A stretch of 41,622 nt of DNA from Pseudoalteromonas lipolytica (GCF_001306915.1 NZ_LJTC01000014.1:108100-149721); one strand, 5' to 3'; counted from the stretch's first letter, positions 8,407 to 15,958 are shown. Program-made: numbers and translations. Notes: generated by a model not told the origin, from the letters alone.

Positions 8407-8415
8407 ATTGTATCA
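8407..8415 (-). promoter_or_regulatory. hemE: Possible extended -10 promoter of hemE
   Basis: On the minus strand TGATACAAT gives an extended -10 (TG, one base, TACAAT) about 37 nt before the hemE start codon. No good -35 is seen, which extended -10 promoters can tolerate. Confidence 0.35.
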
Positions 8416-8545
8416 CCATATTGCGCGTCTCACTATGGATAGATAATCAAGGCTAGATATAGATCATGTTTTTTAAGCCAACCTACGCCTATAGTGTGTT
8501 TTTTGAGCGAAAACAAAATAAATTTAAAACTTTTCATTAATAAAT

Positions 8546-8574
8546 TTGCAACATACAAAAAAGCTTGGTATAAC
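8546..8574 (+). promoter_or_regulatory. Strong predicted promoter of a candidate small RNA
   Basis: TTGCAA (8546-8551) and TATAAC (8569-8574) lie 17 nt apart, with TG one base before the -10, making an extended -10 element. Predicted transcription start is near 8581. No open reading frame follows. Confidence 0.6.
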
Positions 8575-8580
8575 TTATCC

Positions 8581-8712
8581 CGCGTTAACAAAAACAATAA
8601 TAAAAATCTTATAACAATAAGAACAACAATCTTCCCATAATAATAAGAACGCTTGTTTTAACAAGTCTTAGAAAAAGAATTAAACCACCAATTTTGGTGG
8701 TTTTTTCTTTTC
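8581..8712 (+). ncRNA. Candidate small RNA or long leader, about 130 nt
   Basis: From the predicted start near 8581 the transcript would be A-rich and unstructured, with repeated AATAAGAAC-like stretches (around 8616 and 8642), then a small hairpin CTTGTT/AACAAG (about 8652-8665), then a clear terminator at 8685-8710. It contains no ATG. The layout (strong promoter, unpaired A-rich part, hairpin, terminator) suits a regulatory RNA. It could instead be an attenuated leader for rsd, which starts 270 nt after the terminator. No known RNA family was recognised. Confidence 0.45.
8685..8710 (+). terminator. Rho-independent terminator of the candidate small RNA
   Basis: AACCACCA and TGGTGGTT form a perfect 8-bp stem with a short AT loop, followed by TTTTCTTTT. 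It lies far from the end of any plus-strand gene, so it must end a short transcript starting in the gap. Confidence 0.75.
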
Positions 8713-8982
8713 TAAATCAGAAAATTACAACTCATCCACTTAGATAAAAATCGCAAAATTAATACTAGTAGTTTTGAATCAATTCCCATACACTGCAATG
8801 AGAGCAAAAAAAGTCCACTCTAAAAAACAAGGAATTTTTTAGCTTATTCAATGCTGAAAACTATGCCTTTAGAATGACTTTTACAATCTGTTGCAATTAG
8901 ACACTAAGAATTTAGTTGATCTTTGTGTCATATTTCCTTTTTATATATACAAAGGAAAACCTACTCAGCGAGGAGATGAAAT

Positions 8983-9453
8983 ATGCTGACGCGTTTGGAA
9001 AAAGCTCAACAAAAGTGGGGTGGTAGTCACTCTGTAATCGACAAATGGCTCACAGAACGTCAAGAGCTGCTTGTGTTGTTCTGCCGTATTGCAGGCTTTT
9101 CACCGTACGAAAAGAAAGATCACGCCCTTCCTGATCAGCTGCAAATTCAAAACTTTTGCCAAATTCTGATGGATTACCTTTCTGCTGGCCATTTCGAAAT
9201 TTACGACGACATTGCCAAAGCGTGTAAAGAAAAAGGTCCTGAAAGCCAAAAGCTGGCTAATGCCTTATACCCACGCATTTCTGAAACCACAGATGTGGCA
9301 CTCGACTTTAACGACAAATACGCAGAAGTTGACAAAGATGACCTGCTTGATGAGTTTGATAAAGATTTATCAACATTAGGTGAAGCGCTTGAACTGCGCT
9401 TTGAGCTAGAAGATGAGTTAATCGATAACCTTTATTCTAATCACACCAGCTAA
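8983..9453 (+). CDS. rsd: Regulator of sigma D (anti-sigma-70 factor)
   Basis: 156 aa, matching the Rsd/AlgQ family in length and in motifs: KWLTERQELLV, the NFCQILMDYLSAGHFEIYDD core, and LGEALELRFELEDELI at the C-terminus. Rsd binds domain 4 of RpoD and reduces its hold on RNA polymerase, favouring alternative sigma factors in stationary phase. GAGGAGATG upstream is a strong ribosome site. It is acidic and all-helical, as expected. A stem-loop follows. Confidence 0.93.
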   Translation: MLTRLEKAQQKWGGSHSVIDKWLTERQELLVLFCRIAGFSPYEKKDHALPDQLQIQNFCQILMDYLSAGHFEIYDDIAKACKEKGPESQKLANALYPRISETTDVALDFNDKYAEVDKDDLLDEFDKDLSTLGEALELRFELEDELIDNLYSNHTS

Positions 9454-9466
9454 CAGCTTAGTTACA

Positions 9467-9489
9467 CAGCAGAGAAACACTCTCTGCTG
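9467..9489 (+). terminator. Stem-loop after rsd
   Basis: CAGCAGAGA and TCTCTGCTG form a perfect 9-bp stem with a 5-nt loop. A T-run starts only 7 nt later, so it may be a weak terminator or an mRNA-end stabiliser. Confidence 0.5.
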
Positions 9490-9599
9490 AAAAACACTTT
9501 TTTGCCTGCCTAAAAAGAATCATCTATTCCATTTCGTAACAAATATTTGAAATATTTTCTTCAATGCGATACTCATACTATAAAAACATGAGGCTCGCT

Positions 9600-10646
9600 A
9601 TGAATAAACGGTCATTTTTAAAGTCACTTTCAATTCTTGCCGCAGGCGCAAGTCTGACATCAGCTCCTTTAATGGCGGCGCAGAGTGCTAGCACCCAAAC
9701 ATTAAATAAGCCAAAAGCTCTTCCTACAGGCGGCACAATTGGGATATGTAGCCCTTCAGCTGCCACTGCTGCGCACGCTGATATTTTATTAGCACAAGGC
9801 GTTATAGAGGCACTGGGTTACAAGGCTAAGCTTGCACCAAACATTCTAGCTAGACGCGGTCATTTAGCTGGCACTGATGCAATGCGAGCTAGCGACTTAA
9901 ATAGTTTATTCAACGACAAAGAGGTTGATGCCATTTTGTGTTTACGTGGCGGTTCAGGCGCTGCCCGTATTCTACCTTTGCTCGACTACGCAATGATCCG
10001 TAACAATCCAAAACCTCTAATGGGCTATTCAGACATTACCGCTCTTCACAATGCATTACTGTCTCAAGCTGGGTTAATCAGCTTTCATGGTCCAAATGCA
10101 TCAAGTGACTGGAACCCGTTTCATGTCGCGCAATTTAAGAGCATGTTCGAAGCGCGTAAGTTGATGCATTTCCAAAACTTACCAAAAGCCGATGATGAGC
10201 TTGTTAACACTCAGTACCTGACCCAAACGATTACATCAGGTAAAACCTCTGGACGATTAATCGGCGGTAATTTAACGGTACTGACAGCCCTTGCAGGCTC
10301 GAACTATTTACCTGACTTTAATGGCGCAATTTTATTTTTAGAAGATATCGACGAAGCACCGTATAGAATTGACAGGATGATGAGCACACTAAAACTTATG
10401 GGCGCACTTGATAAAATTGCAGGCTTTGTATTTGGCGATTGTAATGACTGTAAGCCAGGCAGTGGTTATGGCTCATTAACCCTTGATGATATTTTTGCAG
10501 ATTATATAAAACCGCTGGGGATCCCTGCTTATCGTGGAGCTATGATTGGCCATATTAAGCGCCAATTTATCCTGCCTGTTGGTACTGTGGTTGAGCTTGA
10601 TGCTGATAGTGGCACATTAAAAATGAAAGAAACGGCATTTAGTTAA
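9600..10646 (+). CDS. LD-carboxypeptidase, S66 family, with Tat-like signal
   Basis: An in-frame ATG exists at 9564, but GAGG at 9590-9593 points to the start at 9600, giving 348 aa. The N-terminus MNKRSFLKSLSILAAGASL has the KRSFLK pattern of a Tat signal, followed by a hydrophobic stretch and APLMAAQ as cleavage region. The S66 serine lies in GYSDITALHNAL (Ser144), the acidic residue in FLEDIDEAPYRIDR, and the histidine in GAMIGHIKRQF. The family removes the terminal D-Ala from murein tetrapeptides. E. coli LdcA is cytosolic, whereas this one should be exported. Substrate is inferred from the family. Confidence 0.88.
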   Translation: MNKRSFLKSLSILAAGASLTSAPLMAAQSASTQTLNKPKALPTGGTIGICSPSAATAAHADILLAQGVIEALGYKAKLAPNILARRGHLAGTDAMRASDLNSLFNDKEVDAILCLRGGSGAARILPLLDYAMIRNNPKPLMGYSDITALHNALLSQAGLISFHGPNASSDWNPFHVAQFKSMFEARKLMHFQNLPKADDELVNTQYLTQTITSGKTSGRLIGGNLTVLTALAGSNYLPDFNGAILFLEDIDEAPYRIDRMMSTLKLMGALDKIAGFVFGDCNDCKPGSGYGSLTLDDIFADYIKPLGIPAYRGAMIGHIKRQFILPVGTVVELDADSGTLKMKETAFS

Positions 10647-10661
10647 TAAACTTCGCGCATA

Positions 10662-10686
10662 AAAAAAGGGCTTTTCAGCCCTTTTT
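10662..10686. terminator. Bidirectional terminator, LD-carboxypeptidase and fkpA
   Basis: AAAAAGGGCT pairs with AGCCCTTTTT around a TTTC loop, between two converging genes. Classic shared intrinsic terminator. Confidence 0.88.
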
Positions 10687-10701
10687 GTATTGAGTTAAAT
10701 A

Positions 10702-11457
10702 TTACTCAGCTGGAACAGCTTTTTCATCGCTTTGGATTTCAAGTAATTCTACTTCGAAAACAAGCGTTGAATTTGCAGGGATCTTACCAAGATCACGCTC
10801 ACCGTATGCAAGTTCAGATGGAATAGTGAACTTGTACTTAGAGCCAACAGGCATTAATTGTAAACCTTCAGTCCAACCTGGGATCACACGGTTAAGTGGG
10901 AAAGTAGTTGGTTCGTTACGTGAGTAAGAGCTATCGAACTCAGTACCGTCTAATAAAGTGCCTTTGTAGTGTACTTTAACAACGTCAGTAGCTACTGGCT
11001 TTTCGCCTTCACCTTCAGTGATCACTTCGTACTGTAGGCCAGACTCAGTTACTGTAACGCCTTCTTTTTTCGCGTTTTCAGCTAGGTATTTTTCGCCTTC
11101 AGCTTTGCTCTTTTCAGATTCTACTTTCGCTTTTTCTTGTTGTTTAGTGCGAATGCTTTGGTCAAGTGCAGTTAACACTTCACGAATTTTTTCGTCATCA
11201 AGTTTAGCGTTACCCGCTAGTGCGTCTTCAAAACCACGCTTAAGAAGTGCTTCGTCTAATTCAACACCTAGCGCTTTTTTATCAGCAAGGTCTTGGTTTA
11301 AGAAGTTACCAACAGATGCACCAATACCGTATGCTTGTTGTTGAGCTTCAGTCTCTAGTTTAACTTCAACTTGCTGTTCTTTTTTTGCTTCCTGATTACA
11401 AGCTGTAAGCGCTAAAACTGACGCTGCAATCAATGACAATTTAATCGTCTTTTTCAT
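10702..11457 (-). CDS. fkpA: FKBP-type peptidyl-prolyl isomerase FkpA, lipoprotein form
   Basis: An upstream in-frame ATG (11475) exists, but GGAGAT lies correctly before the ATG at 11457, giving 251 aa beginning MKKTIKLSLIAASVLALTAC. That is a lipoprotein signal with lipobox LTAC followed by Asn, pointing to the outer membrane. After it come the FKBP N-terminal dimerisation domain (QQAYGIGASVGNFL), a long charged helix (about 110-145) and the FKBP catalytic domain (VKVHYKGTLLDGTEFDSSY, GWTEGLQLMPVG, IPANSTLVFEVELL). E. coli FkpA is a soluble periplasmic chaperone and isomerase, so the lipid anchor is a difference. fkpA next to slyX is conserved. Confidence 0.92.
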   Translation of the reverse strand: MKKTIKLSLIAASVLALTACNQEAKKEQQVEVKLETEAQQQAYGIGASVGNFLNQDLADKKALGVELDEALLKRGFEDALAGNAKLDDEKIREVLTALDQSIRTKQQEKAKVESEKSKAEGEKYLAENAKKEGVTVTESGLQYEVITEGEGEKPVATDVVKVHYKGTLLDGTEFDSSYSRNEPTTFPLNRVIPGWTEGLQLMPVGSKYKFTIPSELAYGERDLGKIPANSTLVFEVELLEIQSDEKAVPAE

Positions 11458-11521
11458 TTTATATCTCCGACACACTTTGCAGTTGTCAATTATTGTATTA
11501 TTACTAGTTAAAGATTAACGA

Positions 11522-11613
11522 CCTACATGGTAGGCTGCTTGTCTAATAACTAACGTCATGCCAATGCATGATCAGCGATTAGACTAACAACCTAGGTCTT
11601 CAACGAGACCTAG
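11522..11613. ncRNA. Candidate structured RNA element between fkpA and the WD40 gene
   Basis: Several perfect stems are packed into 92 nt: CCTAC/GTAGG (11522-11534), GTCTAAT/ATTAGAC (11541-11547 with 11578-11584) enclosing CATGC/GCATG (11557-11570), and CTAGGTCT/AGACCTAG (11592-11613). No T-run follows, so this is not a simple terminator. It could be a 5' leader of the WD40-slyX operon on the plus strand or a DNA-level repeat. No known riboswitch was recognised. Confidence 0.4.
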
Positions 11614-11657
11614 TCTAACCTCTCAATCACTAAGAGTTAAGGGGAAATACTCGTAAT

Positions 11658-12656
11658 ATGTCGATATTTCGTACTTTTTTGTATCTGCTCAGCCTTTGCT
11701 TAGTTGTAGCTTGCTCTGAGCAACATGAGCAATCAACTGCACGCTATGAGCATGCGGCTAAAGGTGCCTTCGCCTCCGCGCTGTCGCACGATGGTAAATA
11801 CAGCTTAATCTCATCAATACACCATGGGGTTGCATTGTGGGATAATCAACAGCAGGTATTAAAATACCAATGGTTTCAACAACAAGCCCAAGATAGTCTC
11901 GTCCATACTGTTGCTATCTCGTACGACAACAGCCATGCAGTTACCGCTGAGAAGTCCACCTTTGCAGTGTGGAACATTGCCACGGGCAACAACACGGGTT
12001 ATTACAAAATACACGCCTCAACAATTAGAGATATCGCGATAAGTAACCAAGGGCGCAGTGTATTATATGGTCGCGCCGACGGTGTAGTCGTTTACCTCGA
12101 CTTAGAGAGTGGCAGGCGCATAGAGTTCCTTGGCCACCAAGAAAAAGTCAATGTTGTTGACCTTTCACCTAACGGTCACTACGCCATTAGCGGCTCAAAT
12201 GACTATGTTGCTTACTTTTGGGACACTCGCACAGGGCAAGTGATCCATCGCTTTAATCACCCAAGTCGCGTTACTCAAGTCGCCCTTGATCCACAAGGTC
12301 GTTATGCATTTACCGCAGACAGTATGAAGCAAGCAAATGTATGGCAACTGACTACAGGTGATCTTGTTAGCAAACTGGCGTATATTGCGCGTCAGAAAAT
12401 TTTTACCGCCGTACGTTTTAACGATGAAGGCACTTTAATTGCCACAGGTTCACCCAATCGATTGGTTGATTTATGGCAACTAGAGTCAGGTAAAAAATTA
12501 CAAACGTGGCAAGTGATTCCTCGAGAAGGAAGCCGCCCGAAATCAGCCGTGGTGTTAGATGTTGCGTTTACTGATAACAACCAAGCGTTATTAACCGAAA
12601 GCTCCAGCGGATTCGCTGAAAGTTTTAATCTAAGAGAATCAAATGAATACAATTGA
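11658..12656 (+). CDS. WD40-repeat beta-propeller lipoprotein
   Basis: 332 aa. The N-terminus MSIFRTFLYLLSLCLVVAC is a lipoprotein signal (VVAC, Cys19). The rest is a chain of WD40-like blades, each with the HDGKY / LWD or VWN spacing: ALWDNQQQ, FAVWNIATG, ISGSNDYVAYFWDTRTGQ, VWQLTTGD and LVDLWQLESGK, giving roughly six to seven blades. Propellers of this type are protein-binding platforms, and no enzyme motif is present. The end overlaps slyX by 14 bases, so the two are translationally coupled. Its surface location and partner are unknown. A purine-rich AAGGGGA lies about 11 nt before the start. Confidence 0.8.
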   Translation: MSIFRTFLYLLSLCLVVACSEQHEQSTARYEHAAKGAFASALSHDGKYSLISSIHHGVALWDNQQQVLKYQWFQQQAQDSLVHTVAISYDNSHAVTAEKSTFAVWNIATGNNTGYYKIHASTIRDIAISNQGRSVLYGRADGVVVYLDLESGRRIEFLGHQEKVNVVDLSPNGHYAISGSNDYVAYFWDTRTGQVIHRFNHPSRVTQVALDPQGRYAFTADSMKQANVWQLTTGDLVSKLAYIARQKIFTAVRFNDEGTLIATGSPNRLVDLWQLESGKKLQTWQVIPREGSRPKSAVVLDVAFTDNNQALLTESSSGFAESFNLRESNEYN

Positions 12657-12855
12657 AGATCGTCTAATGGAACTTGAAGCGAAAGTCGCTTTTCAAGATG
12701 AAACAATTGAAATATTAAACGATGAGCTTAAAGCGCACCAACAGCAGCTGGCTAAAATGAAGCGCCAGACAGAGTTACTTGCAGAAAAGATTAAAGAAGC
12801 GCAGCAGCCATCTTTAATGTCACAAATGCAAGAGCCGCCACCGCCGCACTATTAA
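12643..12855 (+). CDS. slyX: SlyX family protein
   Basis: A 70-aa coiled-coil protein, nearly all heptads (MNTIEDRLMELEAKVAFQDE), ending in PPPPHY, the hallmark C-terminus of SlyX. The family has no established biochemical role. It overlaps the WD40 gene and sits near fkpA and yheV as in E. coli. Confidence 0.93.
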   Translation: MNTIEDRLMELEAKVAFQDETIEILNDELKAHQQQLAKMKRQTELLAEKIKEAQQPSLMSQMQEPPPPHY

Positions 12856-12869
12856 TTTAGTAATGATAG

Positions 12870-12892
12870 AGCCGGGAATTAATCGCCCGGCT
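12870..12892. terminator. GC-rich stem-loop between slyX and yheV
   Basis: AGCCGGG and CCCGGCT form a 7-bp stem with a 9-nt loop between converging genes, and the yheV stop codon lies in the loop. There is no T-run, so it is a weak terminator at best. Confidence 0.4.
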
Positions 12893-13082
12893 TAAATACA
12901 CCAATCACTTGCTCAAATTGGCGTGTTGAGGCCTGAACAGCCTGCTCTGGTTGCGTCATTTTGTGGCCACACTGTACGCACTCCACTTTTTCCACATCAT
13001 GTTCTTTATAAAGCATCATGGTATCCATGGCCTTACACTCAGGGCATGATGCGCCAGCAATAAAGCGTTTTCTTTGTCTCAT
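12879..13082 (-). CDS. yheV: YheV family zinc-ribbon protein
   Basis: 67 aa. The sequence begins MRQRKRFIAGASCPECKAMD and has two CxxC pairs (Cys13/Cys16 and Cys35/Cys38) that should bind one metal ion as a zinc ribbon. The ending EQVIGVFKPG matches E. coli YheV (DUF2387). Function is unknown. It is divergent from yheS, as in the E. coli neighbourhood. Confidence 0.92.
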   Translation of the reverse strand: MRQRKRFIAGASCPECKAMDTMMLYKEHDVEKVECVQCGHKMTQPEQAVQASTRQFEQVIGVFKPGD

Positions 13083-13165
13083 AGATGATCTCCCGTGGCA
13101 TGTAGGCGGCTATTTTAGCCTAATAATTCTCTGTTTGATACGATTGCGAAGGCTAATGTGATCCG

Positions 13166-13174
13166 TGTTATGAT
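13166..13174 (+). promoter_or_regulatory. yheS: Predicted promoter of yheS
   Basis: TGTTATGAT is an extended -10 (TG, one base, TATGAT) about 37 nt before the yheS start. TTGCGA at 13144-13149 could be a -35 but the 19-nt spacing is long. Confidence 0.45.
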
Positions 13175-13211
13175 AGCGGCAATTTAATCAGTGCTGTGCA
13201 AGTAAACATTC

Positions 13212-15131
13212 ATGATCCAAATTTCAGACATCGAACTTCTACGTGGTGGTAACGCCTTACTAAAAGGGGCTTCTGCAACCTTATTCCCAGAGCATAAAGT
13301 CGGCCTTGTTGGCGCTAATGGCTGTGGTAAATCAACGCTGTTCGCGCTATTAAAGTCTGAATTGCAACTCGATGCCGGTGAATGCCAAATTCCTAAAGAC
13401 TGGTCAATTGCCTCTGTAAAACAAGAAACTCCCGCGCTCGAAATCAGCGCTCTGGATTATGTATTACAAGGTCACCCTGAATATTACGCGCTAAGAATTG
13501 CACTACGCGAAGCCGAGCAAAATAACGACGGCGATGCGCAGGCAAAAGCACATATTGGCCTAGAACATATTCAAGGCTATAGCATTGAAGCAAAAGCAGG
13601 TGAGCTATTACACGGTTTAGGTTTTAGTAATGAGCAAATTGACAACCCAGTGAGCGCCTTTTCAGGTGGCTGGCGTATGCGCTTAAACTTAGCACAAGCA
13701 CTTATTCGTGATGCTGATTTATTACTGCTAGATGAGCCAACCAACCACTTAGATCTCGATGCCGTTTACTGGTTAGAGCGCTTTTTACGCGCCTACACAG
13801 GCACTCTAGTGCTTATTTCCCATGACCGAGAATTCTTAGATGCCGTTGTTGACCAAATTTGGCACATAGACGCACAAAAAATAAATGTTTATAAAGGCAA
13901 TTACTCGCAATTCGAACGCCAAAAAGCAGAGCGCTTATTACAGCAACAAGCGATGTTCGAAAAGCAACAAGAACAAATTGCTCACCTAGAAAAATTCATT
14001 ACGCGCTTCAAAGCAAAAGCCAGTAAAGCTAAGCAAGCACAAAGCCGCGTAAAAGCCCTAGAGCGTATGGAAAAGTTAGCCCCAGCCCATGTTGACTCAC
14101 CCTTTGATTTTGAATTTGCGGAGCCAACAGCGCTGCCAAACCCGTTAATGACTCTTGACCAAGCCAAAGCAGGCTATGGCGACACCACCATTTTGCATAG
14201 CATCAAGCTAAACCTTGTGCCGGGTAGCCGTATTGCGCTGCTTGGCCGAAATGGTGCGGGTAAGTCAACACTGATTAAATTATTAGCTGGCGATTTACAA
14301 CCTCAAGCAGGTGAAGTATTTCAGCATCAGGGCTTAAATATTGGTTACTTTGCGCAGCATCAACTTGAGTCACTTGATTTAAAAGCCAGTGCAGTGACCC
14401 ATTTACAACGTTTAAATCCGCAAGCTCCTGAGCAATCATTGCGTGACTTTTTAGGCGGTTTTGCATTCTTTGGCGATAAAGCACTTGAGCCAGTTGCGCC
14501 ATTTTCTGGCGGTGAAAAAGCCCGTTTAGTGCTAGCAATGCTGGTGTACCAAAAGCCAAACCTACTGTTACTGGATGAGCCAACCAACCACCTAGACTTA
14601 GAAATGCGTCATGCCTTAGTAATGGCGCTACAAGGCTTCGAAGGTGCTATGGTGACCGTATCGCACGACCGTCACATGCTTAAAAATACCGCTGATGAGT
14701 ATTACCTTGTTGATAACGGCGAAGTAACACAATTTGGTTATGACCTTGATGCCTATTACCAATGGCTACTCAATGCCAATAAAGAAGCTGCTAAAAGCCC
14801 TGAAGACAATGCCCCTAAAGCACATTCAAGCGTTAACCGCAAAGAGCAAAAGCGCTTAGAAGCTGAGTTCAGAAAGTCAGTGCAGCCGTTGAAAAAGCAA
14901 ATCGAAAAGCTTGAAAAGCAACTTGATAAGTACTCTACAGAGCTTGGAGAAATCGAAAACGCACTTGCCGATAATGATTTATATAGTGATGAAAATAAAG
15001 CCAAACTGACAGAGCTGCTCACTAAGCAAGCAAGCTTAACACCCAAGCTTAATGACGTTGAAGAAGAGCTGCTCATGGCACTTGAAGAGCTTGAAGAAAA
15101 AGAGCAGGCCTTTGCCGATGAAACCGCTTAA
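13212..15131 (+). CDS. yheS: ABC-F family ATPase YheS
   Basis: 639 aa with two ATPase domains and no membrane segments, so it is an ABC-F protein that acts on ribosomes rather than a transporter. Domain 1 has GANGCGKST (about 34-42), SGGWRMRLNLAQAL and LLLLDEPTNHLDLD. Domain 2 has GRNGAGKST, SGGEKARLVLAML and LLLLDEPTNHLDLE. Between them is the charged linker helix region, and the last 100 residues are a coiled-coil tail. Length matches E. coli YheS (637 aa). The 3' end overlaps the next gene by 14 bases. Confidence 0.95.
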   Translation: MIQISDIELLRGGNALLKGASATLFPEHKVGLVGANGCGKSTLFALLKSELQLDAGECQIPKDWSIASVKQETPALEISALDYVLQGHPEYYALRIALREAEQNNDGDAQAKAHIGLEHIQGYSIEAKAGELLHGLGFSNEQIDNPVSAFSGGWRMRLNLAQALIRDADLLLLDEPTNHLDLDAVYWLERFLRAYTGTLVLISHDREFLDAVVDQIWHIDAQKINVYKGNYSQFERQKAERLLQQQAMFEKQQEQIAHLEKFITRFKAKASKAKQAQSRVKALERMEKLAPAHVDSPFDFEFAEPTALPNPLMTLDQAKAGYGDTTILHSIKLNLVPGSRIALLGRNGAGKSTLIKLLAGDLQPQAGEVFQHQGLNIGYFAQHQLESLDLKASAVTHLQRLNPQAPEQSLRDFLGGFAFFGDKALEPVAPFSGGEKARLVLAMLVYQKPNLLLLDEPTNHLDLEMRHALVMALQGFEGAMVTVSHDRHMLKNTADEYYLVDNGEVTQFGYDLDAYYQWLLNANKEAAKSPEDNAPKAHSSVNRKEQKRLEAEFRKSVQPLKKQIEKLEKQLDKYSTELGEIENALADNDLYSDENKAKLTELLTKQASLTPKLNDVEEELLMALEELEEKEQAFADETA

Positions 15132-15543
15132 CAGCGAACAGTTTTGGCAGTTTGCATGCAAGCTTTACAGCAAAGACGGCATGCAAACCAAGCTACTAGG
15201 CTATCAAGACCAGCAAAGCAAAAATGTTAACCTTTGCCTGCTGCTTTATTATCTTGATTCGTTAGAGCTGGCTGTAACACCCTCTCAACTGAGTGAGCTT
15301 GAGTCGTGCATTGCCGAATTTGATCAACAGGCTTTACAGCCCCTACGAGCCACACGCGCCTACCTTAAAACCATTCAAAACGAGGTTTCAGACTACCCTA
15401 TCATTCGCAAAGAGCTACTTAGCGCAGAATTAAAGCTTGAAAAAAAGCAGCAACAATTACTGATAAACACAGCAAATACCATGATATTCACCCTCCATAA
15501 ACAGGCTGAAAATATAAGGCTTTATTTAAGCGACAAGCAGTAA
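15118..15543 (+). CDS. TIGR02444 (DUF2390) family protein
   Basis: The frame is open from 15052, but the family start fits the ATG at 15118, giving 141 aa (MKPLNSEQFWQFACKLYSKD). The pattern FWQFACKLY, then LLGYQDQQSKNVNLCLLLYY, is the TIGR02444 signature. It is a small helical cytosolic protein of unknown function. Overlap with the end of yheS by 14 bases implies coupled translation. Confidence 0.82.
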   Translation: MKPLNSEQFWQFACKLYSKDGMQTKLLGYQDQQSKNVNLCLLLYYLDSLELAVTPSQLSELESCIAEFDQQALQPLRATRAYLKTIQNEVSDYPIIRKELLSAELKLEKKQQQLLINTANTMIFTLHKQAENIRLYLSDKQ

Positions 15544-15643
15544 AATCTAGTCGGTAGCAATCTTATTTGAACTGCCCTCAGTAAAGGCCCCTTTCTATCT
15601 GCTTAAAACTTATAGCTAAAAGCTCCGAACTCCCCTAATAAAC

Positions 15644-15657
15644 TTGATCCAAATCAA
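15644..15657. promoter_or_regulatory. FNR box, perfect consensus (upstream site)
   Basis: TTGATCCAAATCAA matches TTGATNNNNATCAA at every fixed position. Its centre is at 15650.5, or -91.5 relative to the predicted transcription start at 15742. Confidence 0.75.
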
Positions 15658-15693
15658 CAATTAAATCACCTCCTATAGCATCAGGAAAATTGC

Positions 15694-15707
15694 TTGATCT
15701 GGATCAT
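15694..15707. promoter_or_regulatory. FNR box, one mismatch (promoter-proximal site)
   Basis: TTGATCTGGATCAT differs from the FNR consensus only at the last base. Its centre is at 15700.5, exactly -41.5 from the start site predicted by the -10 element at 15730-15735. This is the classic class II activator position. Confidence 0.75.
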
Positions 15708-15729
15708 ATCTGCCGTCCTCAAGCCAGCC

Positions 15730-15735
15730 TATGAT
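15730..15735 (+). promoter_or_regulatory. -10 element of the DUF3149 promoter
   Basis: TATGAT, with a predicted transcription start near 15742. No -35 hexamer is needed at a class II FNR promoter, and the FNR site occupies that position. Confidence 0.6.
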
Positions 15736-15763
15736 TAACCCATAGACATTAGGAGGCACAACC

Positions 15764-15904
15764 ATGAACGTATTCTTTAGAGATTTTTTTAGCGACCCAG
15801 TTTTGTTTATGTCATTCGGCATTTTGGCAGTTGTTATCGTTTTATGCCTTTTCTATGTTGGTTACTTCATTAAAAAAGTACATGACGCAGAAGTTCCTAA
15901 GTAA
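15764..15904 (+). CDS. DUF3149 family small membrane protein, 46 aa
   Basis: A short gene with a perfect AGGAGG (15751-15756) 7 nt before its ATG. The protein begins MNVFFRDFFSDPVLFMSFGI, continues with one hydrophobic membrane span of about 22 residues (roughly 17-36), and ends in FIKKVHDAEVPK. The FFSDPVLFMS start and IKKVHD end match DUF3149. It has one membrane segment, with a positive C-terminal side probably in the cytosol. It stands alone, with its own FNR-type promoter and its own terminator, so it is likely made when oxygen is low. Function is unknown. Confidence 0.85.
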   Translation: MNVFFRDFFSDPVLFMSFGILAVVIVLCLFYVGYFIKKVHDAEVPK

Positions 15905-15922
15905 GAATTAAGCACGACGCAC

Positions 15923-15958
15923 AAAGCCCCTATCCAATTTATTGTTTAGGGGCTTTTT
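15923..15958 (+). terminator. Terminator after the DUF3149 gene
   Basis: AAAGCCCCTA (15923-15932) pairs with TAGGGGCTTT (15947-15956) around a 14-nt loop, followed by T residues. It isolates the small gene from yheT. Confidence 0.85.

Larger units (their letters stand above)
8371..8982. other. 612-bp intergenic region between hemE and rsd
   Basis: AT-rich. It holds a possible hemE promoter near 8407-8415, a strong promoter and terminator pair that frames a candidate small RNA (8546-8712), and the rsd leader. In 8713-8970 I see no gene, hairpin or convincing promoter, only AT-rich sequence. Confidence 0.6.

Noticed and set aside
14275..15076. Several antisense open frames over yheS
   Set aside because: They mirror a well-recognised ABC-F gene and have serine- and leucine-rich compositions typical of reverse-strand shadows.
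15644..15707. Reading the two TTGAT...ATCA sites as CRP sites
   Set aside because: They lack the TGTGA/TCACA core of CRP and match the FNR consensus at nearly every fixed position.
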